Assembly (NCBI RefSeq): GCF_018141525.1
Contig: NZ_CP064655.1
Location: 3,132,501-3,196,500, forward strand
From: Miltoncostaea marina
Lineage (GTDB): Bacteria > Actinomycetota > Thermoleophilia > Miltoncostaeales > Miltoncostaeaceae
DNA: 64,000 nucleotides
Direction: 5' to 3'
Shown here: positions 17,870 through 27,152 of the stretch, piece after piece
Layout: each line of letters opens with the position of its first letter
Position numbering within the stretch: position 1 is the first letter of the stretch
Made by a program: the position numbers and the translations under genes
Notes under the pieces: model-generated
Told to the model about the DNA's origin: nothing
Seen by the model: only the letters and a program-made list of their open reading frames with translations
Database searches by the model: none

Positions 17870-17889
17870 AAAACCCCCCGTCGGGGGGG
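17870..17889 (-). terminator. Intrinsic terminator of the HD-GYP gene
   Basis: Read on the minus strand: a run of seven C, GAC, six G, then TTTT. This 6-bp G/C stem with a short U-run lies 32 nt after the HD-GYP stop and is one of the few classical terminators in the window. It separates that gene from the broken sigma gene downstream. Confidence 0.65.
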
Positions 17890-17921
17890 CTACGGACGGC
17901 TGGCGGCGCCGGGTCGGAGGC

Positions 17922-18596
17922 TCAGACGGCCGCGGTCATCGCAACGTGCGGCGCGTGCCGGGGCGACGGGATGCGGGGCTCGGCGGCGCGGCGCTCCAGC
18001 GCCTGCTCCAGGGCCGCGACCACGGCCGGCGCGAACTGGTGGCCCGCCTCTCGGCGGCACTCGTCGAGGGCCTCCGCCTCGTCGAGCGGGCGGCCGTTGA
18101 ACGCGCGGTGGCGCATCGCGTCCCAGGCGTCGGCCACGGCGAGGACCTGCGCCCCCTGCGGGATCTCCTCGTCGGCGAGACGGTCGGGGTAGCCCCGACC
18201 GTCCCACCGCTCGTGGTGGTGCCGGATCCACGAGACCTGGTGCCGTCCGAGCACCGCGGCCGCCATCTGGGCACCGACGGCGGCGTGGACCTTCACGATG
18301 TCGTACTCGGCGGGCGTCAGCCGGCCGGGCGTGAGCAGCACGGCCTCGGGCACCGACACCTTGCCGACGTCGTGGACATGACCCGCCTCCCGGATGTCGT
18401 CGACGCTCTGGGGCGTCCATCCCAGCGCGGCGGCGATGTCGGCGGCCAGTTCGGCCACGCGCTCCGAGTGGCCGGCGCCGGCGGCGTCGCGGGCGTCCAT
18501 CGACCGCGCGACGCGGCGGAGGTGCATCGCCCCCTGCCAGCGGGCGAGGCCCTTGGCGGGGTCGGGCGACGAGGTCGGGGGGAACCAGTCGATCAT
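17922..18596 (-). CDS. HD-GYP domain phosphodiesterase
   Basis: Predicted cyclic-di-GMP-type phosphodiesterase, 224 aa and almost only the HD-GYP domain. Motifs: HSERVAEL at ~43, the metal pair in GHVHDVGK (His75-Asp76), HAAVG, then HHHERWDGRGYP with GYP at ~135-137, and VADAWDAM. There is no receiver, PAS or membrane domain, only ~35 N-terminal residues, so control must come from a partner or expression. No GGDEF protein is in the window. ATG at 18596; the terminator at 17870-17889 follows. Confidence 0.88.
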   Translation of the reverse strand: MIDWFPPTSSPDPAKGLARWQGAMHLRRVARSMDARDAAGAGHSERVAELAADIAAALGWTPQSVDDIREAGHVHDVGKVSVPEAVLLTPGRLTPAEYDIVKVHAAVGAQMAAAVLGRHQVSWIRHHHERWDGRGYPDRLADEEIPQGAQVLAVADAWDAMRHRAFNGRPLDEAEALDECRREAGHQFAPAVVAALEQALERRAAEPRIPSPRHAPHVAMTAAV

Positions 18597-18667
18597 GTCG
18601 GGGAGTAGGACCCCCCGACCCGGCCGAAGGTCGGATCTATCTCCGGACGATCTCCCCCGAGGGCCGG

Positions 18668-19033
18668 TCAGGCGGTCGTGAGGGCGATCAGCGCGAGCAC
18701 CCAGATCGCGAGGATCGCGAGCGCCGCCGGCCATCCGCCCGACAGCGCCACGCCCACGATCGCCGTGCCGAGCACCGCGCCGCCGACCACCACCCAGGTG
18801 ACCCAGCGCACCTCGCTCGCCTCCCGCCGGGCGAAGTCGGTCACCGGGGGCTCGCGGGGCGCCAGGGCCGTGCCGCCACCGGCCGACTCCATGTAGGCGT
18901 CGAGCGCGCGCACGACCTCCGCGGCGGCCCCCTCCGGGTCGTCCTCGTCGGCCAGCCGCGCGAGCGCCTCCTGCAGGAGGGCGCGCTGCGCCTCGCGCTC
19001 GGCGCGGGACGGCGGTCGGCGTGGCTCGGTCAT
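18668..19033 (-). CDS. Hypothetical protein with two C-terminal membrane helices
   Basis: 121 aa: a charged helical N-terminus (SRAEREAQRALLQEALARLA), a linker, then two hydrophobic segments (VTWVVVGGAVLGTAIVGVAL and AALAILAIWVLALIALTTA) with a very short turn. No family recognised. ATG at 19033 has a TACCAT box 9 nt upstream. Divergent from purD across ~60 bp; the two promoters lie almost back to back. Confidence 0.65.
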   Translation of the reverse strand: MTEPRRPPSRAEREAQRALLQEALARLADEDDPEGAAAEVVRALDAYMESAGGGTALAPREPPVTDFARREASEVRWVTWVVVGGAVLGTAIVGVALSGGWPAALAILAIWVLALIALTTA

Positions 19034-19042
19034 CCGACCCCA

Positions 19043-19048
19043 ATGGTA
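19043..19048 (-). promoter_or_regulatory. -10 box, leaderless type
   Basis: TACCAT on the minus strand, 9 nt before the ATG at 19033. Spacing is slightly longer than the 6-7 nt of most others here, so a leader of 0-3 nt is predicted. Confidence 0.4.
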
Positions 19049-19092
19049 CCCGCAGCCGGTCCGCCGGCCGCGCGGTGTGCGAGAGTGCCGGG

Positions 19093-20373
19093 GTGAGCCG
19101 CACGGTGCTGGTCGTCGGAGGTGGGGGGCGCGAGCACGCCCTCGTCAGGGCACTCGCCCGTTGTCCCGAGCGACCGCGCATCCTCTGCGCCGGCGGCAAC
19201 GCGGGCATCGCCCGCGACGCGGAGCTCATCCCGCTGGACCTTGCCGACGTGCGGGGCGTCGCCGCGCTCGCGCCGGCCCTCGGCGTCGACCTGGTCGTGG
19301 TGGGGCCCGAGGCGCCGCTCGTGGCCGGCATGGTCGACGCGGTGCGGGCCGCGGGCGTGCGCGCCTTCGGCCCGTCGGCGGCGGCCGCCCGGCTGGAGGG
19401 CAGCAAGGCGTTCGCGAAGGAGGTGATGGCGGCGGCGGGCGTCCCGACGGCGCGCGCGGTCACCGTCACCGACCTCGACGCCGGCCTGGCGGCGGTCGAC
19501 GAGCTGGGCCTGCCGGTGGCCGTGAAGGCCGACGGCCTCGCCGCCGGCAAGGGCGTGGTCGTGGCCCGCACCCGCGAGGAGGCGCGCGACGCGCTCGCGG
19601 CCTGCCTCGTCGACGGCGCGTTCGGCGACGCCGGGCGGGTCGTCGTGGTGGAGGAGGGCATGACCGGCCCCGAGGTGTCGCTGCTGGCGATCACCGACGG
19701 CAGCGCGGTGGCGCGCTTCCCCGCCGCCCGCGACTACAAGCCGATCGGCGAGGGCAACACCGGCCCGAACACGGGCGGGATGGGCTCGGTCTCGCCCGTC
19801 CCCGACATCCCCGACGATCTCGCCGACGAGCTGGTCGACCGCGTGCACCGGCCGGTCATCGCAGAGATGGCGCGGCGCGGCACGCCGGTCTCGGGGGTGC
19901 TCTACGCCGGGCTGATGATGACCCCGGACGGCCCGCGGGTGCTCGAGTTCAACACGCGCTTCGGCGACCCCGAGACGCAGGCCCTGCTGCCGCGGCTGCA
20001 GGACGACCTGCTCGGCCTGCTGACGGCGTGCGCCGACGGCGGCCTGCCCGACCGCCCGGTGCGCGTGCACGACGGCGCGGCGGTCACGGTCGTGCTGGCC
20101 TCGCACGGGTACCCCGGCAGCCCGCGCACGGGCGACGTCATCCTGGGGCTCGAGGAGGCCGCCGCCACGGGGGCGGAGATCTACCACTGCGGCACGGCGC
20201 CGGGGCCGGACGGGACGATCGTCACCGCCGGCGGGCGCGTGCTCGCGGTCAGCGCGCGCGGCGCCGACGTGGCCGAGGCCCGGGCGCGCGCCTACGAGGC
20301 GGCCGGCATGATCACCTTCGAGGGGCGGCAGATGCGCGGCGACATCGCGGCGGGCATGGAGGCGCGGGCGTGA
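19093..20373 (+). CDS. purD: Phosphoribosylamine-glycine ligase
   Basis: Second step of purine synthesis: phosphoribosylamine, glycine and ATP to GAR. ATP-grasp enzyme of 426 aa with N-terminal VLVVGGGGREHAL, ATP-binding VKADGLAAGKGV, and EFNTRFGDPETQ carrying metal ligands. GTG at 19093 gives the standard N-terminus; a weak GAGAGT box 6 nt upstream could drive leaderless transcription. First gene of a run in which each start overlaps the previous stop by 4 nt. Confidence 0.96.
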   Translation: MSRTVLVVGGGGREHALVRALARCPERPRILCAGGNAGIARDAELIPLDLADVRGVAALAPALGVDLVVVGPEAPLVAGMVDAVRAAGVRAFGPSAAAARLEGSKAFAKEVMAAAGVPTARAVTVTDLDAGLAAVDELGLPVAVKADGLAAGKGVVVARTREEARDALAACLVDGAFGDAGRVVVVEEGMTGPEVSLLAITDGSAVARFPAARDYKPIGEGNTGPNTGGMGSVSPVPDIPDDLADELVDRVHRPVIAEMARRGTPVSGVLYAGLMMTPDGPRVLEFNTRFGDPETQALLPRLQDDLLGLLTACADGGLPDRPVRVHDGAAVTVVLASHGYPGSPRTGDVILGLEEAAATGAEIYHCGTAPGPDGTIVTAGGRVLAVSARGADVAEARARAYEAAGMITFEGRQMRGDIAAGMEARA

Positions 20374-21665
20374 TCCCGCGGTACTCGCGGCCGGCGATGG
20401 CCGCGATCTGGACCGAGGAGGCAAAGCTCGCGCGCTGGCTCGAGGTGGAGCTGGCCGTGTGCCGGGCCTGGGCCGCGCGCGGCGTCATCCCGGCCGAGGA
20501 CCTGGTGGCGATCGAGGAGCGGGCGGGCTTCTCGGTGGAGCGCACCCAGGAGCTCGAGAAGACCACCAACCACGACGTGGTCGCCTTCCTGACCGACGTC
20601 AACGAGCGGATCGGCCCCGCCTCGCGCTGGATCCACTACGGCATGACCTCGTCGGACGTGCTCGACACCGGCCTGGCGCTGGCGATCGCGCGGGCCGGCG
20701 ACCTGCTGCTGGCCGAGCAGGCGGCCCTCACACGCACGCTGCGCGACCTGGCGCTGCAGCACCAGGACACCCTCTGCGTGGGCCGCACCCACGGCATCCA
20801 CGCCGAGCCGACCACGTTCGGCCTCAAGCTGGCCGGCCACGCCTTCGAGAGCCGGCGCAACGAGGAGCGCCTCGCCGACGCCCTGCGCGGCGCGGCGGTG
20901 GGCAAGCTGTCGGGCGCGGTCGGCACCTACGCGATGCTCGACCCCGAGATCGAGGCGCACGTGCTCGGCGAGCTCGGCATCGCCGGCGAGCCGGTCGCCA
21001 CCCAGGTCGTCGCGCGGGACCGCCACGCCCAGCTCGTGGCCGCGATGGCGGTGGCCGCCAGCTCGCTCGACCGCCTGGCCACCGAGCTGCGCCACCTGCA
21101 GCGCACCGAGCTGCGCGAGGCCGAGGAGGCGTTCACGGCCGGCCAGAAGGGCAGCTCGGCGATGCCCCACAAGCGCAACCCGATCACGGCGGAGCGCATC
21201 TCGGGGATCGCGCGCGTCGTGCGCGGGCACGCCGTGGCCGCGCTGGAGGACGTCGCCCTGTGGCACGAGCGCGACATCTCCCACTCGTCGGTGGAGCGCA
21301 TCATCCTCCCCGACGCGTTCGTCGCGCTCGACTACATGCTGGCCCGCACCCGCTCGCTGATGGAGGGCCTCGTGGTGCGGCCGGACCGGATGCTCGCGGT
21401 GCTGGAGTCGTCCCACGGGCTCGTCTACTCGCAGCGGGTGCTGCTGGGCCTGGTGGAGCGCGGCCTGACCCGCGAGGAGGCCTACGCCCTGGTGCAGCGC
21501 AACGCGATGCGGGCCTGGGACGAGGGCCGCCCGCTGGGCGAGCTGCTGGCGGCCGACGCCGACGTCGCCGCCCGCCTGCCCGCCGACGAGCTGCGGGCGC
21601 TGCTCGACCCGTCGTGGTACACCCGGTACGTCCCCCAGGTGATGGAGAGGGTGAAGGCCCTGTGA
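20370..21665 (+). CDS. purB: Adenylosuccinate lyase
   Basis: Cleaves fumarate from SAICAR and from adenylosuccinate, serving both IMP and AMP branches. 431 aa; fumarase/aspartase signature GSSAMPHKRNP, with HYGMTSSDVLDT and GRTHGIHAEPT contributing catalytic residues. GTG 20370 overlaps the purD stop (GTGA). Its place between purD and purC suits joint transcription, and purA lies upstream on the same strand. Confidence 0.96.
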   Translation: MIPRYSRPAMAAIWTEEAKLARWLEVELAVCRAWAARGVIPAEDLVAIEERAGFSVERTQELEKTTNHDVVAFLTDVNERIGPASRWIHYGMTSSDVLDTGLALAIARAGDLLLAEQAALTRTLRDLALQHQDTLCVGRTHGIHAEPTTFGLKLAGHAFESRRNEERLADALRGAAVGKLSGAVGTYAMLDPEIEAHVLGELGIAGEPVATQVVARDRHAQLVAAMAVAASSLDRLATELRHLQRTELREAEEAFTAGQKGSSAMPHKRNPITAERISGIARVVRGHAVAALEDVALWHERDISHSSVERIILPDAFVALDYMLARTRSLMEGLVVRPDRMLAVLESSHGLVYSQRVLLGLVERGLTREEAYALVQRNAMRAWDEGRPLGELLAADADVAARLPADELRALLDPSWYTRYVPQVMERVKAL

Positions 21666-22501
21666 TCGACGCCGCGGCCGTGTCGCGGTATCCGCTGGTG
21701 CTCGAGGGCAAGGTGCGGCAGGTGCGCGCCGTCGACGACGAGCGCCTGCTCATCGTGGCGACGGACCGCATCTCGGCCTACGACTGGGTCATGCCCACGC
21801 CCATCCCGGACAAGGGCGCGATCCTCACCCGGCTGTCGGCGTTCTGGTTCCGCCACACCGAGGACGTGGTGCCGAACCACATGATCGAGCTCTGCGGCGA
21901 CCGCGCCATGCTCGTGCGCCGGCTGCGGATGCTGCCGGTGGAGTGCGTGGCCCGCGGCCACCTCGCCGGCTCGGGCTGGCGCGACTACCAGCGCACCGGC
22001 GCGGTGTGCGGGCACGAGCTGCCGCCCGGCCTGCGCCAGGCCGACCCGCTGCCCGAGCCGATCTTCACCCCCGCCACGAAGGCGGTCGAGGGGCACGACG
22101 AGAACATCACCCGCGAGCAGGCGGCCGAGCTGGTGGGCGCCGACCTGCTGCGCGAGGCGGAGCGCATCACGCTGGCCCTGTACCGCCGCGCGGCCGAGCG
22201 CTGCCGCGCCGCCGGGCTGATCCTGGCCGACACGAAGTTCGAGCTCGGCCTGGACGCCGATGGCACACTGTTGCTGGGCGACGAGGCGGTCACGCCGGAC
22301 TCCTCGCGCCTGTGGCCGGCGGACGCCTGGGAGCCCGGCACGAGCCCGCCCTCGTTCGACAAGCAGTACCTGCGCGACTGGCTCGACGCCAGCGGGTGGG
22401 ACCACGCGTCGCCGCCGCCGGAGCTTCCCTCCGAGGTGGTCGCGGGGACCCGCTCGCGCTACGTCGAGGCCTACGAGCGCATCACGGAGGAGGTCTGGTG
22501 A
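21662..22501 (+). CDS. purC: SAICAR synthetase
   Basis: Joins CAIR and aspartate with ATP to form SAICAR. 279 aa, the longer form of the family; motifs EGKVRQVRAV, VATDRISAYDW, VECVARGHLAGSGW and LADTKFELGLD. GTG 21662 overlaps the purB stop by 4 nt. Its substrate CAIR needs PurE/PurK, which are not in this window. Confidence 0.96.
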   Translation: MIDAAAVSRYPLVLEGKVRQVRAVDDERLLIVATDRISAYDWVMPTPIPDKGAILTRLSAFWFRHTEDVVPNHMIELCGDRAMLVRRLRMLPVECVARGHLAGSGWRDYQRTGAVCGHELPPGLRQADPLPEPIFTPATKAVEGHDENITREQAAELVGADLLREAERITLALYRRAAERCRAAGLILADTKFELGLDADGTLLLGDEAVTPDSSRLWPADAWEPGTSPPSFDKQYLRDWLDASGWDHASPPPELPSEVVAGTRSRYVEAYERITEEVW

Positions 22502-22734
22502 CGCAGGTCGTGGTGACGGTGATGCCGAAGGCCGGGGTGCTCGACCCGCAGGGCCAGGCGGTCGCGGGCGCGCTGGCCCAGCTGGGCTTCGACGGGGTCG
22601 GCGAGGTGCGCATCGGCAAGCGCATCGAGCTGGCGATCGAGGGCGACGACCCGGCCGGCCGGGCGCGCGAGATGTGCGAGCAGCTGCTCGCCAACGCCCT
22701 GATCGAGGACTATCGGGTGGAGGTCCCCCGGTGA
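22498..22734 (+). CDS. purS: FGAM synthase subunit PurS
   Basis: Small dimeric subunit that bridges PurQ and PurL in three-part FGAM synthase. 78 aa; VVVTVMPKAGVLDPQG is the characteristic first strand, followed by VGEVRIGKRIEL. GTG 22498 and the next gene's GTG both lie in 4-nt overlaps, so purC-S-Q-L are tightly coupled, which may help set subunit ratios. Confidence 0.95.
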   Translation: MTQVVVTVMPKAGVLDPQGQAVAGALAQLGFDGVGEVRIGKRIELAIEGDDPAGRAREMCEQLLANALIEDYRVEVPR

Positions 22735-23363
22735 GGGTCGCGATCGTCCGCTTCCCCGGCTCGCTCGACCACGACAGCGCGGCGCGCGCCGTGGAGGGCA
22801 TGGGCGCCGAGGCCGTCGAGGCCTGGCACGCCGACGACGAGCTGCCGGCCGGCACCGACGCGGTGCTGCTGCCCGGCGGGTTCTCCTACGGCGACCACCT
22901 GCGCTGCGGGGCCATCGCCAGCCGCGCGCCGGTGATGGAGGCCGTGCGGCGCCACGCCGAGGAGGGCGGGCCCGTCGTCGGCATCTGCAACGGCTTCCAG
23001 GTGCTCTGCGAGGCCGGCCTGCTGCCCGGGGCGCTGCGCCGGAACGCCACCCTGTCGTTCGTCTGCCGGCAGATGGACCTGGAGGTCTGCGACGACGGCA
23101 CGCCGTGGACCGGCGGCCGCGAGCCCGGCGAGACCATCTCCATCCCGGTCAAGAACAACGAGGGCGCCTGGGTTGGCGACCCGGCGAGCGCCCGCGTGGT
23201 GCTGCGCTACCGCGACGACCTGCTCGGCTCGACCGACCGCGTGGCCGGCATCACCAACGAGGCCGGCAACGTCATGGGGCTGATGCCCCACCCCGAGGAG
23301 GCCTGCGACCCGCTCCTCGGCTCCACCGACGGGCGGCTCGTGCTGGGCGGCCTGCTGCGGTGA
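22731..23363 (+). CDS. purQ: FGAM synthase glutaminase subunit PurQ
   Basis: Class I glutamine amidotransferase that supplies ammonia to PurL. 210 aa: VAIVRFPGSLDHD, LLPGGFSYGDHLR, the nucleophile Cys in VVGICNGFQ, and the His-Glu pair in GLMPHPEEA complete the triad. GTG 22731 overlaps purS. Confidence 0.96.
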   Translation: MRVAIVRFPGSLDHDSAARAVEGMGAEAVEAWHADDELPAGTDAVLLPGGFSYGDHLRCGAIASRAPVMEAVRRHAEEGGPVVGICNGFQVLCEAGLLPGALRRNATLSFVCRQMDLEVCDDGTPWTGGREPGETISIPVKNNEGAWVGDPASARVVLRYRDDLLGSTDRVAGITNEAGNVMGLMPHPEEACDPLLGSTDGRLVLGGLLR

Positions 23364-25540
23364 GCACGGTCGACGTCCCCCTCCACCGCCAGCTCGGCCT
23401 GACCGACGACGAGGCGGAGCGCATCCCCCGGCTGCTCGGGCGCGAGCCCACCGACCCCGAGCTGGTCATGTTCAGCCTCATGTGGAGCGAGCACTGCTCC
23501 TACAAGCACAGCCGCCCGCTGCTGAAGGCCTTCCCCACCACCGGCGAGCGGGTGCTGCAGGGGCCGGGCGAGAACGCCGGCGTGGTGGACGTGGGCGACG
23601 GCATCGCCGTGGCGCTGAAGATCGAGAGCCACAACCACCCCTCGGCCGTCGAGCCGTTCGAGGGCGCGGCCACCGGCGTGGGCGGCATCGTGCGCGACAT
23701 CATCGCGATGGGCGCCCGCCCGATCGCGCTGCTCGACAGCCTGCGCTTCGGCGAGCTGACCAGCGCGCGCAGCCGCCACCTGTTCACGCGCGCGGTCGCC
23801 GGCATCGGCCACTACGGCAACTGCATCGGCGTGCCGACGGTGGGCGGCGAGGTGCTGTTCCACGACCGCTACGAGGAGTCGTGCCTGGTCAACGCGATGT
23901 GCGTCGGCGTGGTCGAGGGGCCGCTGCTGCGCGCCGCCGCCTCGGGCGCCGGCAACGCCCTCGTGCTGATCGGCAACCGCACCGGCGCGGACGGCATCGG
24001 CGGCGCCAGCGTGCTGGCCTCCGCCGAGCTCGACGAGGACGAGGACAAGCGGCCCTCCGTGCAGGTGAGCGACCCGTTCACGGAGCGCAAGCTCATGGAC
24101 TGTTGCCTGGAGCTCGCCGCGGCCGGCGCGTTCGTGGCCCTGCAGGACCTCGGCGCGGCCGGCCTGACGAGCGCCGCCAGCGAGATGGCGGCCAAGGGCG
24201 GGGTGGGCCTCGAGATCGACCTCGACCTGGTGCCGCTGCGCGAGGAGCTGCGCCCGGCAGAGATCCTGGTCTCGGAGAGCCAGGAGCGCATGCTCGCCGT
24301 CGTCGAGCCCGCCCGGGTCGACGAGGTGATCGCCGCATGCCGGCGCTGGGACCTCGACGCGACCGCCATCGGCACGGTCACCGAGGGCGGGAACCTGGTG
24401 GCCCGCGCGGGCGGCGAGGTGGTCGTGGACCTGCCGGCGCGCCTGCTCGCCGACGACGCGCCGGTCTACGAGGTGCCGCGCACCCCGGCGCCCGTCCCGG
24501 AGCCGCTCGACCTCGGCACGCTCCCCGAGCCGGCCGACCTGTCGGCGGCCTGGCTGGAGCTGCTGGGGCACCCGAACGTCGCCTCGAAGCGCTGGGTCTG
24601 GGAGCGCTACGACCACCTCGTGGGCGCCAACACCATCCGCCGCCCCGGGGGCGACGCCGCGGTGGTGCGCCTGCCGGGCTCGGAGCGCGCGATCGCCCTC
24701 ACCACCGACTGCGCCGAGCGCCTGTGCGAGCTCGACCCGCGCGCCGGCGGGCGGGCCTCGGTGCTCGAGGCCGCCCGCAACGTGGCGTGCGTCGGCGCGC
24801 GGGCCGTGGCCGCCACCGACTGCCTCAACTTCCCCAACCCGGAGAAGGGCTCGACGGGCTGGCGCCTGGCCGAGGCGATCGCCGGCATGACCGACGCGCT
24901 CGTCGCCCTCGGCGTGCCCGTGGTCTCGGGCAACGTCTCGCTCTACAACGAGAGCGCCACGCGGGCCATCCTGCCGACCCCGGTGGTCGGGATGATGGGC
25001 GTGCTCGAGCGCGCCGACGCGAGCGTGGGCCAGGGCTTCGCCCGCGCGGGCGACCTCGTGCTGCTGATCGGCGACGACGGCGTCCTCGACGGCAGCGAGT
25101 ACGCCGGGGGCGCGGTCGGCCGGGCGCCGGAGGTCGACGTGGCGCGCGAGGTGGCCGCGATCGACCTCGTGGTGCGGGCCGCCGAGGCGGGCCTGCTCAC
25201 GAGCGCCCACGACGTGTCGGGCGGCGGCATCGCGGTCACGCTCGCCGAGAGCGCGATCATCGGCGGCGTCGGCGCCACCGTGGCGCTGGAGCCCGGGCGG
25301 CGTGCCGACGAGGTCCTGTTCGGCGAGGGCGGCGGCAGGATCGTCGTCACCGTGGCCGACGAGGCGGCCGCCGAGCGCCTGCGGGCGCTCGCGCCGGAGG
25401 GCGATGCGGTTCGGATCGCCCGCATCGGGCAGGTGGGCGGTGAGGGCATCGAGCTGCGCGTCGGCGACGCGACCGCGCGGCTCGCAATCGACGACGCGCG
25501 AGCCGCCTACGAGCGGGCGCTGCCGGAGGCACTGTCGTGA
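23360..25540 (+). CDS. purL: FGAM synthase large subunit PurL (small-PurL type)
   Basis: ATP-dependent amidation of FGAR to FGAM with ammonia from PurQ. 726 aa, the shorter form that requires separate PurS and PurQ. Motifs: LVMFSLMWSEHCSYKHSR near the N-terminus, VALKIESHNHPS, GVGGIVRDI, SAHDVSGGG. Two AIRS-like halves are present and the frame is intact. GTG start in a 4-nt overlap, and it ends in a GTGA overlap with purF. Confidence 0.97.
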   Translation: MSTVDVPLHRQLGLTDDEAERIPRLLGREPTDPELVMFSLMWSEHCSYKHSRPLLKAFPTTGERVLQGPGENAGVVDVGDGIAVALKIESHNHPSAVEPFEGAATGVGGIVRDIIAMGARPIALLDSLRFGELTSARSRHLFTRAVAGIGHYGNCIGVPTVGGEVLFHDRYEESCLVNAMCVGVVEGPLLRAAASGAGNALVLIGNRTGADGIGGASVLASAELDEDEDKRPSVQVSDPFTERKLMDCCLELAAAGAFVALQDLGAAGLTSAASEMAAKGGVGLEIDLDLVPLREELRPAEILVSESQERMLAVVEPARVDEVIAACRRWDLDATAIGTVTEGGNLVARAGGEVVVDLPARLLADDAPVYEVPRTPAPVPEPLDLGTLPEPADLSAAWLELLGHPNVASKRWVWERYDHLVGANTIRRPGGDAAVVRLPGSERAIALTTDCAERLCELDPRAGGRASVLEAARNVACVGARAVAATDCLNFPNPEKGSTGWRLAEAIAGMTDALVALGVPVVSGNVSLYNESATRAILPTPVVGMMGVLERADASVGQGFARAGDLVLLIGDDGVLDGSEYAGGAVGRAPEVDVAREVAAIDLVVRAAEAGLLTSAHDVSGGGIAVTLAESAIIGGVGATVALEPGRRADEVLFGEGGGRIVVTVADEAAAERLRALAPEGDAVRIARIGQVGGEGIELRVGDATARLAIDDARAAYERALPEALS

Positions 25541-26967
25541 GCATCGACCTCGACCTCGACGACTTCCCCAAGGAGGAGTGCGGCGTCTTCGCCGTCGCCG
25601 CGCCCCCCGGCCGCGACGTCTCGCGCCTCACCTTCTACGCCCTCCACGCGCTGCAGCACCGCGGCCAGGAGAGCGCCGGCATCGCCGTCCGCGAGGGCGA
25701 GCACGTCACGATCCAGCGCGACCTGGGCCTCGTAAGCGCGGTCTTCGACGAGACCTCGCTGCGCAGCCTGACCGGCGACGCGGCGATCGGCCACGTGCGC
25801 TACTCCACCACCGGCGCCAACAAGTGGGACAACGCCCAGCCGGTCGCGCACACGCGCGGCGACGGCATCGTGGCGCTGGGCCACAACGGCAACCTCACCA
25901 ACACCGGCGAGCTGCGCGCCGAGATGGAGCGGGCCGGCGTCGACCTGCGCGCCAGCACCGACTCGGAGATCATCGCCGCGATGATCGCCGCCGAGCCCGG
26001 CAGCCTGCTGCGGGCGGTCGGCGAGGTGATGCCGCGCCTGGTGGGCGCCTTCTCGGTGGTGGCGATCACCGGCAGCGAGGTGGTGGCGTTCCGCGACCCG
26101 CACGGCGTGCGCCCGCTCGTGCTGGGCCGGCTGCCCGAGGGCGGCTGGTGCGTGGCCTCCGAGACCTGCGCGCTCGACCAGATCGGCGCGGTCTTCGAGC
26201 GCGACGTGCGCCCCGGCGAGTCGCTGCGGCTGACGGCAGAGGGCATCGAGAGCCGCCAGGCGCTGCCGGCCGCCGGCCGCCGGCTGTGCGTCTTCGAGCA
26301 CATCTACTTCGCCCGCCCGGACAGCACGATGGACGGCGAGACCATGTGGGAGTCGCGGCGCAAGATGGGCGCCCAGCTCGCCCGCGAGGCGCCCGTCGAG
26401 GCCGACCTCGTGGTGGGCCTGCCGGACAGCGGCACCCCGGCGGCGATCGGCTTCGCCGGCGAGTCGGGCATCCCCTACGCCGAGGCGGTCGTGCGCAACC
26501 GCTACGTGGGGCGCAGCTTCATCCAGCCCGACCAGGCGCTGCGCCAGCAGGGGATCAAGCTGAAGTTCAACCCGCTCCCGGCGGTGATCCGCGGCAAGCG
26601 CCTGGTGGTGGTCGACGACTCCATCGTGCGCGGCAACACCACCCGGCAGATCGTCGCGATGCTGCTCGAGGCGGGCGCCGCCGAGGTGCACATGCGCATC
26701 TCCAGCCCGCCGGTGATGTGGCCCTGCTACTACGGGATCGACATGGCCGACCGCACCGAGCTCGTGGCGGCCAACCACTCCGTGGAGGAGATCGCCGCCC
26801 TCACCGGCGCGGCGACGCTCGCCTACCTGAGCCTCGACGGCCTGCAGGTGGCCGTGGGCCGGCCGAGCGGCGACTTCTGCCGCGCCTGCTTCACCGGCGA
26901 GTACCCGATCGCCGTGCCGGACAGCTCGCTGAAGATGCGCTTCGAGTCCCTCACGGCCCCGGCCTGA
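25537..26967 (+). CDS. purF: Amidophosphoribosyltransferase
   Basis: Committed step: PRPP and glutamine to phosphoribosylamine. 476 aa. A short propeptide of about 14 residues precedes the catalytic Cys in EECGVF, so maturation by self-cleavage is expected as in Gram-positive PurF. The glutaminase domain has RGQESAGIA and GHNGNLTN; the transferase domain has the PRPP loop VVVDDSIVRGNTT. Cysteines near the C-terminus (CRACFTGEYP) are those that bind the Fe-S cluster in Bacillus-type PurF. Last gene of the overlapping run. Confidence 0.96.
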   Translation: MSIDLDLDDFPKEECGVFAVAAPPGRDVSRLTFYALHALQHRGQESAGIAVREGEHVTIQRDLGLVSAVFDETSLRSLTGDAAIGHVRYSTTGANKWDNAQPVAHTRGDGIVALGHNGNLTNTGELRAEMERAGVDLRASTDSEIIAAMIAAEPGSLLRAVGEVMPRLVGAFSVVAITGSEVVAFRDPHGVRPLVLGRLPEGGWCVASETCALDQIGAVFERDVRPGESLRLTAEGIESRQALPAAGRRLCVFEHIYFARPDSTMDGETMWESRRKMGAQLAREAPVEADLVVGLPDSGTPAAIGFAGESGIPYAEAVVRNRYVGRSFIQPDQALRQQGIKLKFNPLPAVIRGKRLVVVDDSIVRGNTTRQIVAMLLEAGAAEVHMRISSPPVMWPCYYGIDMADRTELVAANHSVEEIAALTGAATLAYLSLDGLQVAVGRPSGDFCRACFTGEYPIAVPDSSLKMRFESLTAPA

Positions 26968-27003
26968 CGGCAGGGGCCGGGAGGGTCTTGCCCCTCGAGC
27001 GCA

Positions 27004-27028
27004 CGGGCGCCCTCTGCCGGGGCGCCCG
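27004..27028 (+). terminator. GC hairpin after purF
   Basis: CGGGCGCCC and GGGCGCCCG form a perfect 9-bp stem around a 7-nt loop, 37 nt after the purF stop. No T-run follows. It may be a weak terminator or mRNA-stabilising hairpin that divides the purD-F and purM-H transcripts. Confidence 0.4.
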
Positions 27029-27061
27029 GGGCGCGCGGCCGGCCTCTGACCGGGGCCGACC

Positions 27062-27103
27062 GCAGACCGGCGCACCGGCTTCGCCGGGGCGGGCGCCGGA
27101 ACG
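27062..27103 (+). repeat. Dispersed hairpin element, copy 2
   Basis: Second copy of the 42-bp element at 7871-7912, 39 of 42 identical. Outer stem CCGGCGC/GCGCCGG is unchanged; the inner hairpin is CCGGC-TTC-GCCGG, with the paired swap relative to copy 1. It lies between purF and the purM promoter. Confidence 0.7.
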
Positions 27104-27140
27104 ATCGGCGCCCGGCCGTCATCTGCCGGTCGGCGACGAT

Positions 27141-27146
27141 TAGGCT
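27141..27146 (+). promoter_or_regulatory. -10 box of purM, leaderless type
   Basis: TAGGCT, exactly 6 nt before the purM GTG at 27153, the same box and spacing as before metH. It indicates that purM-N-H has its own promoter. Confidence 0.6.
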
Positions 27147-27152
27147 CTCGGG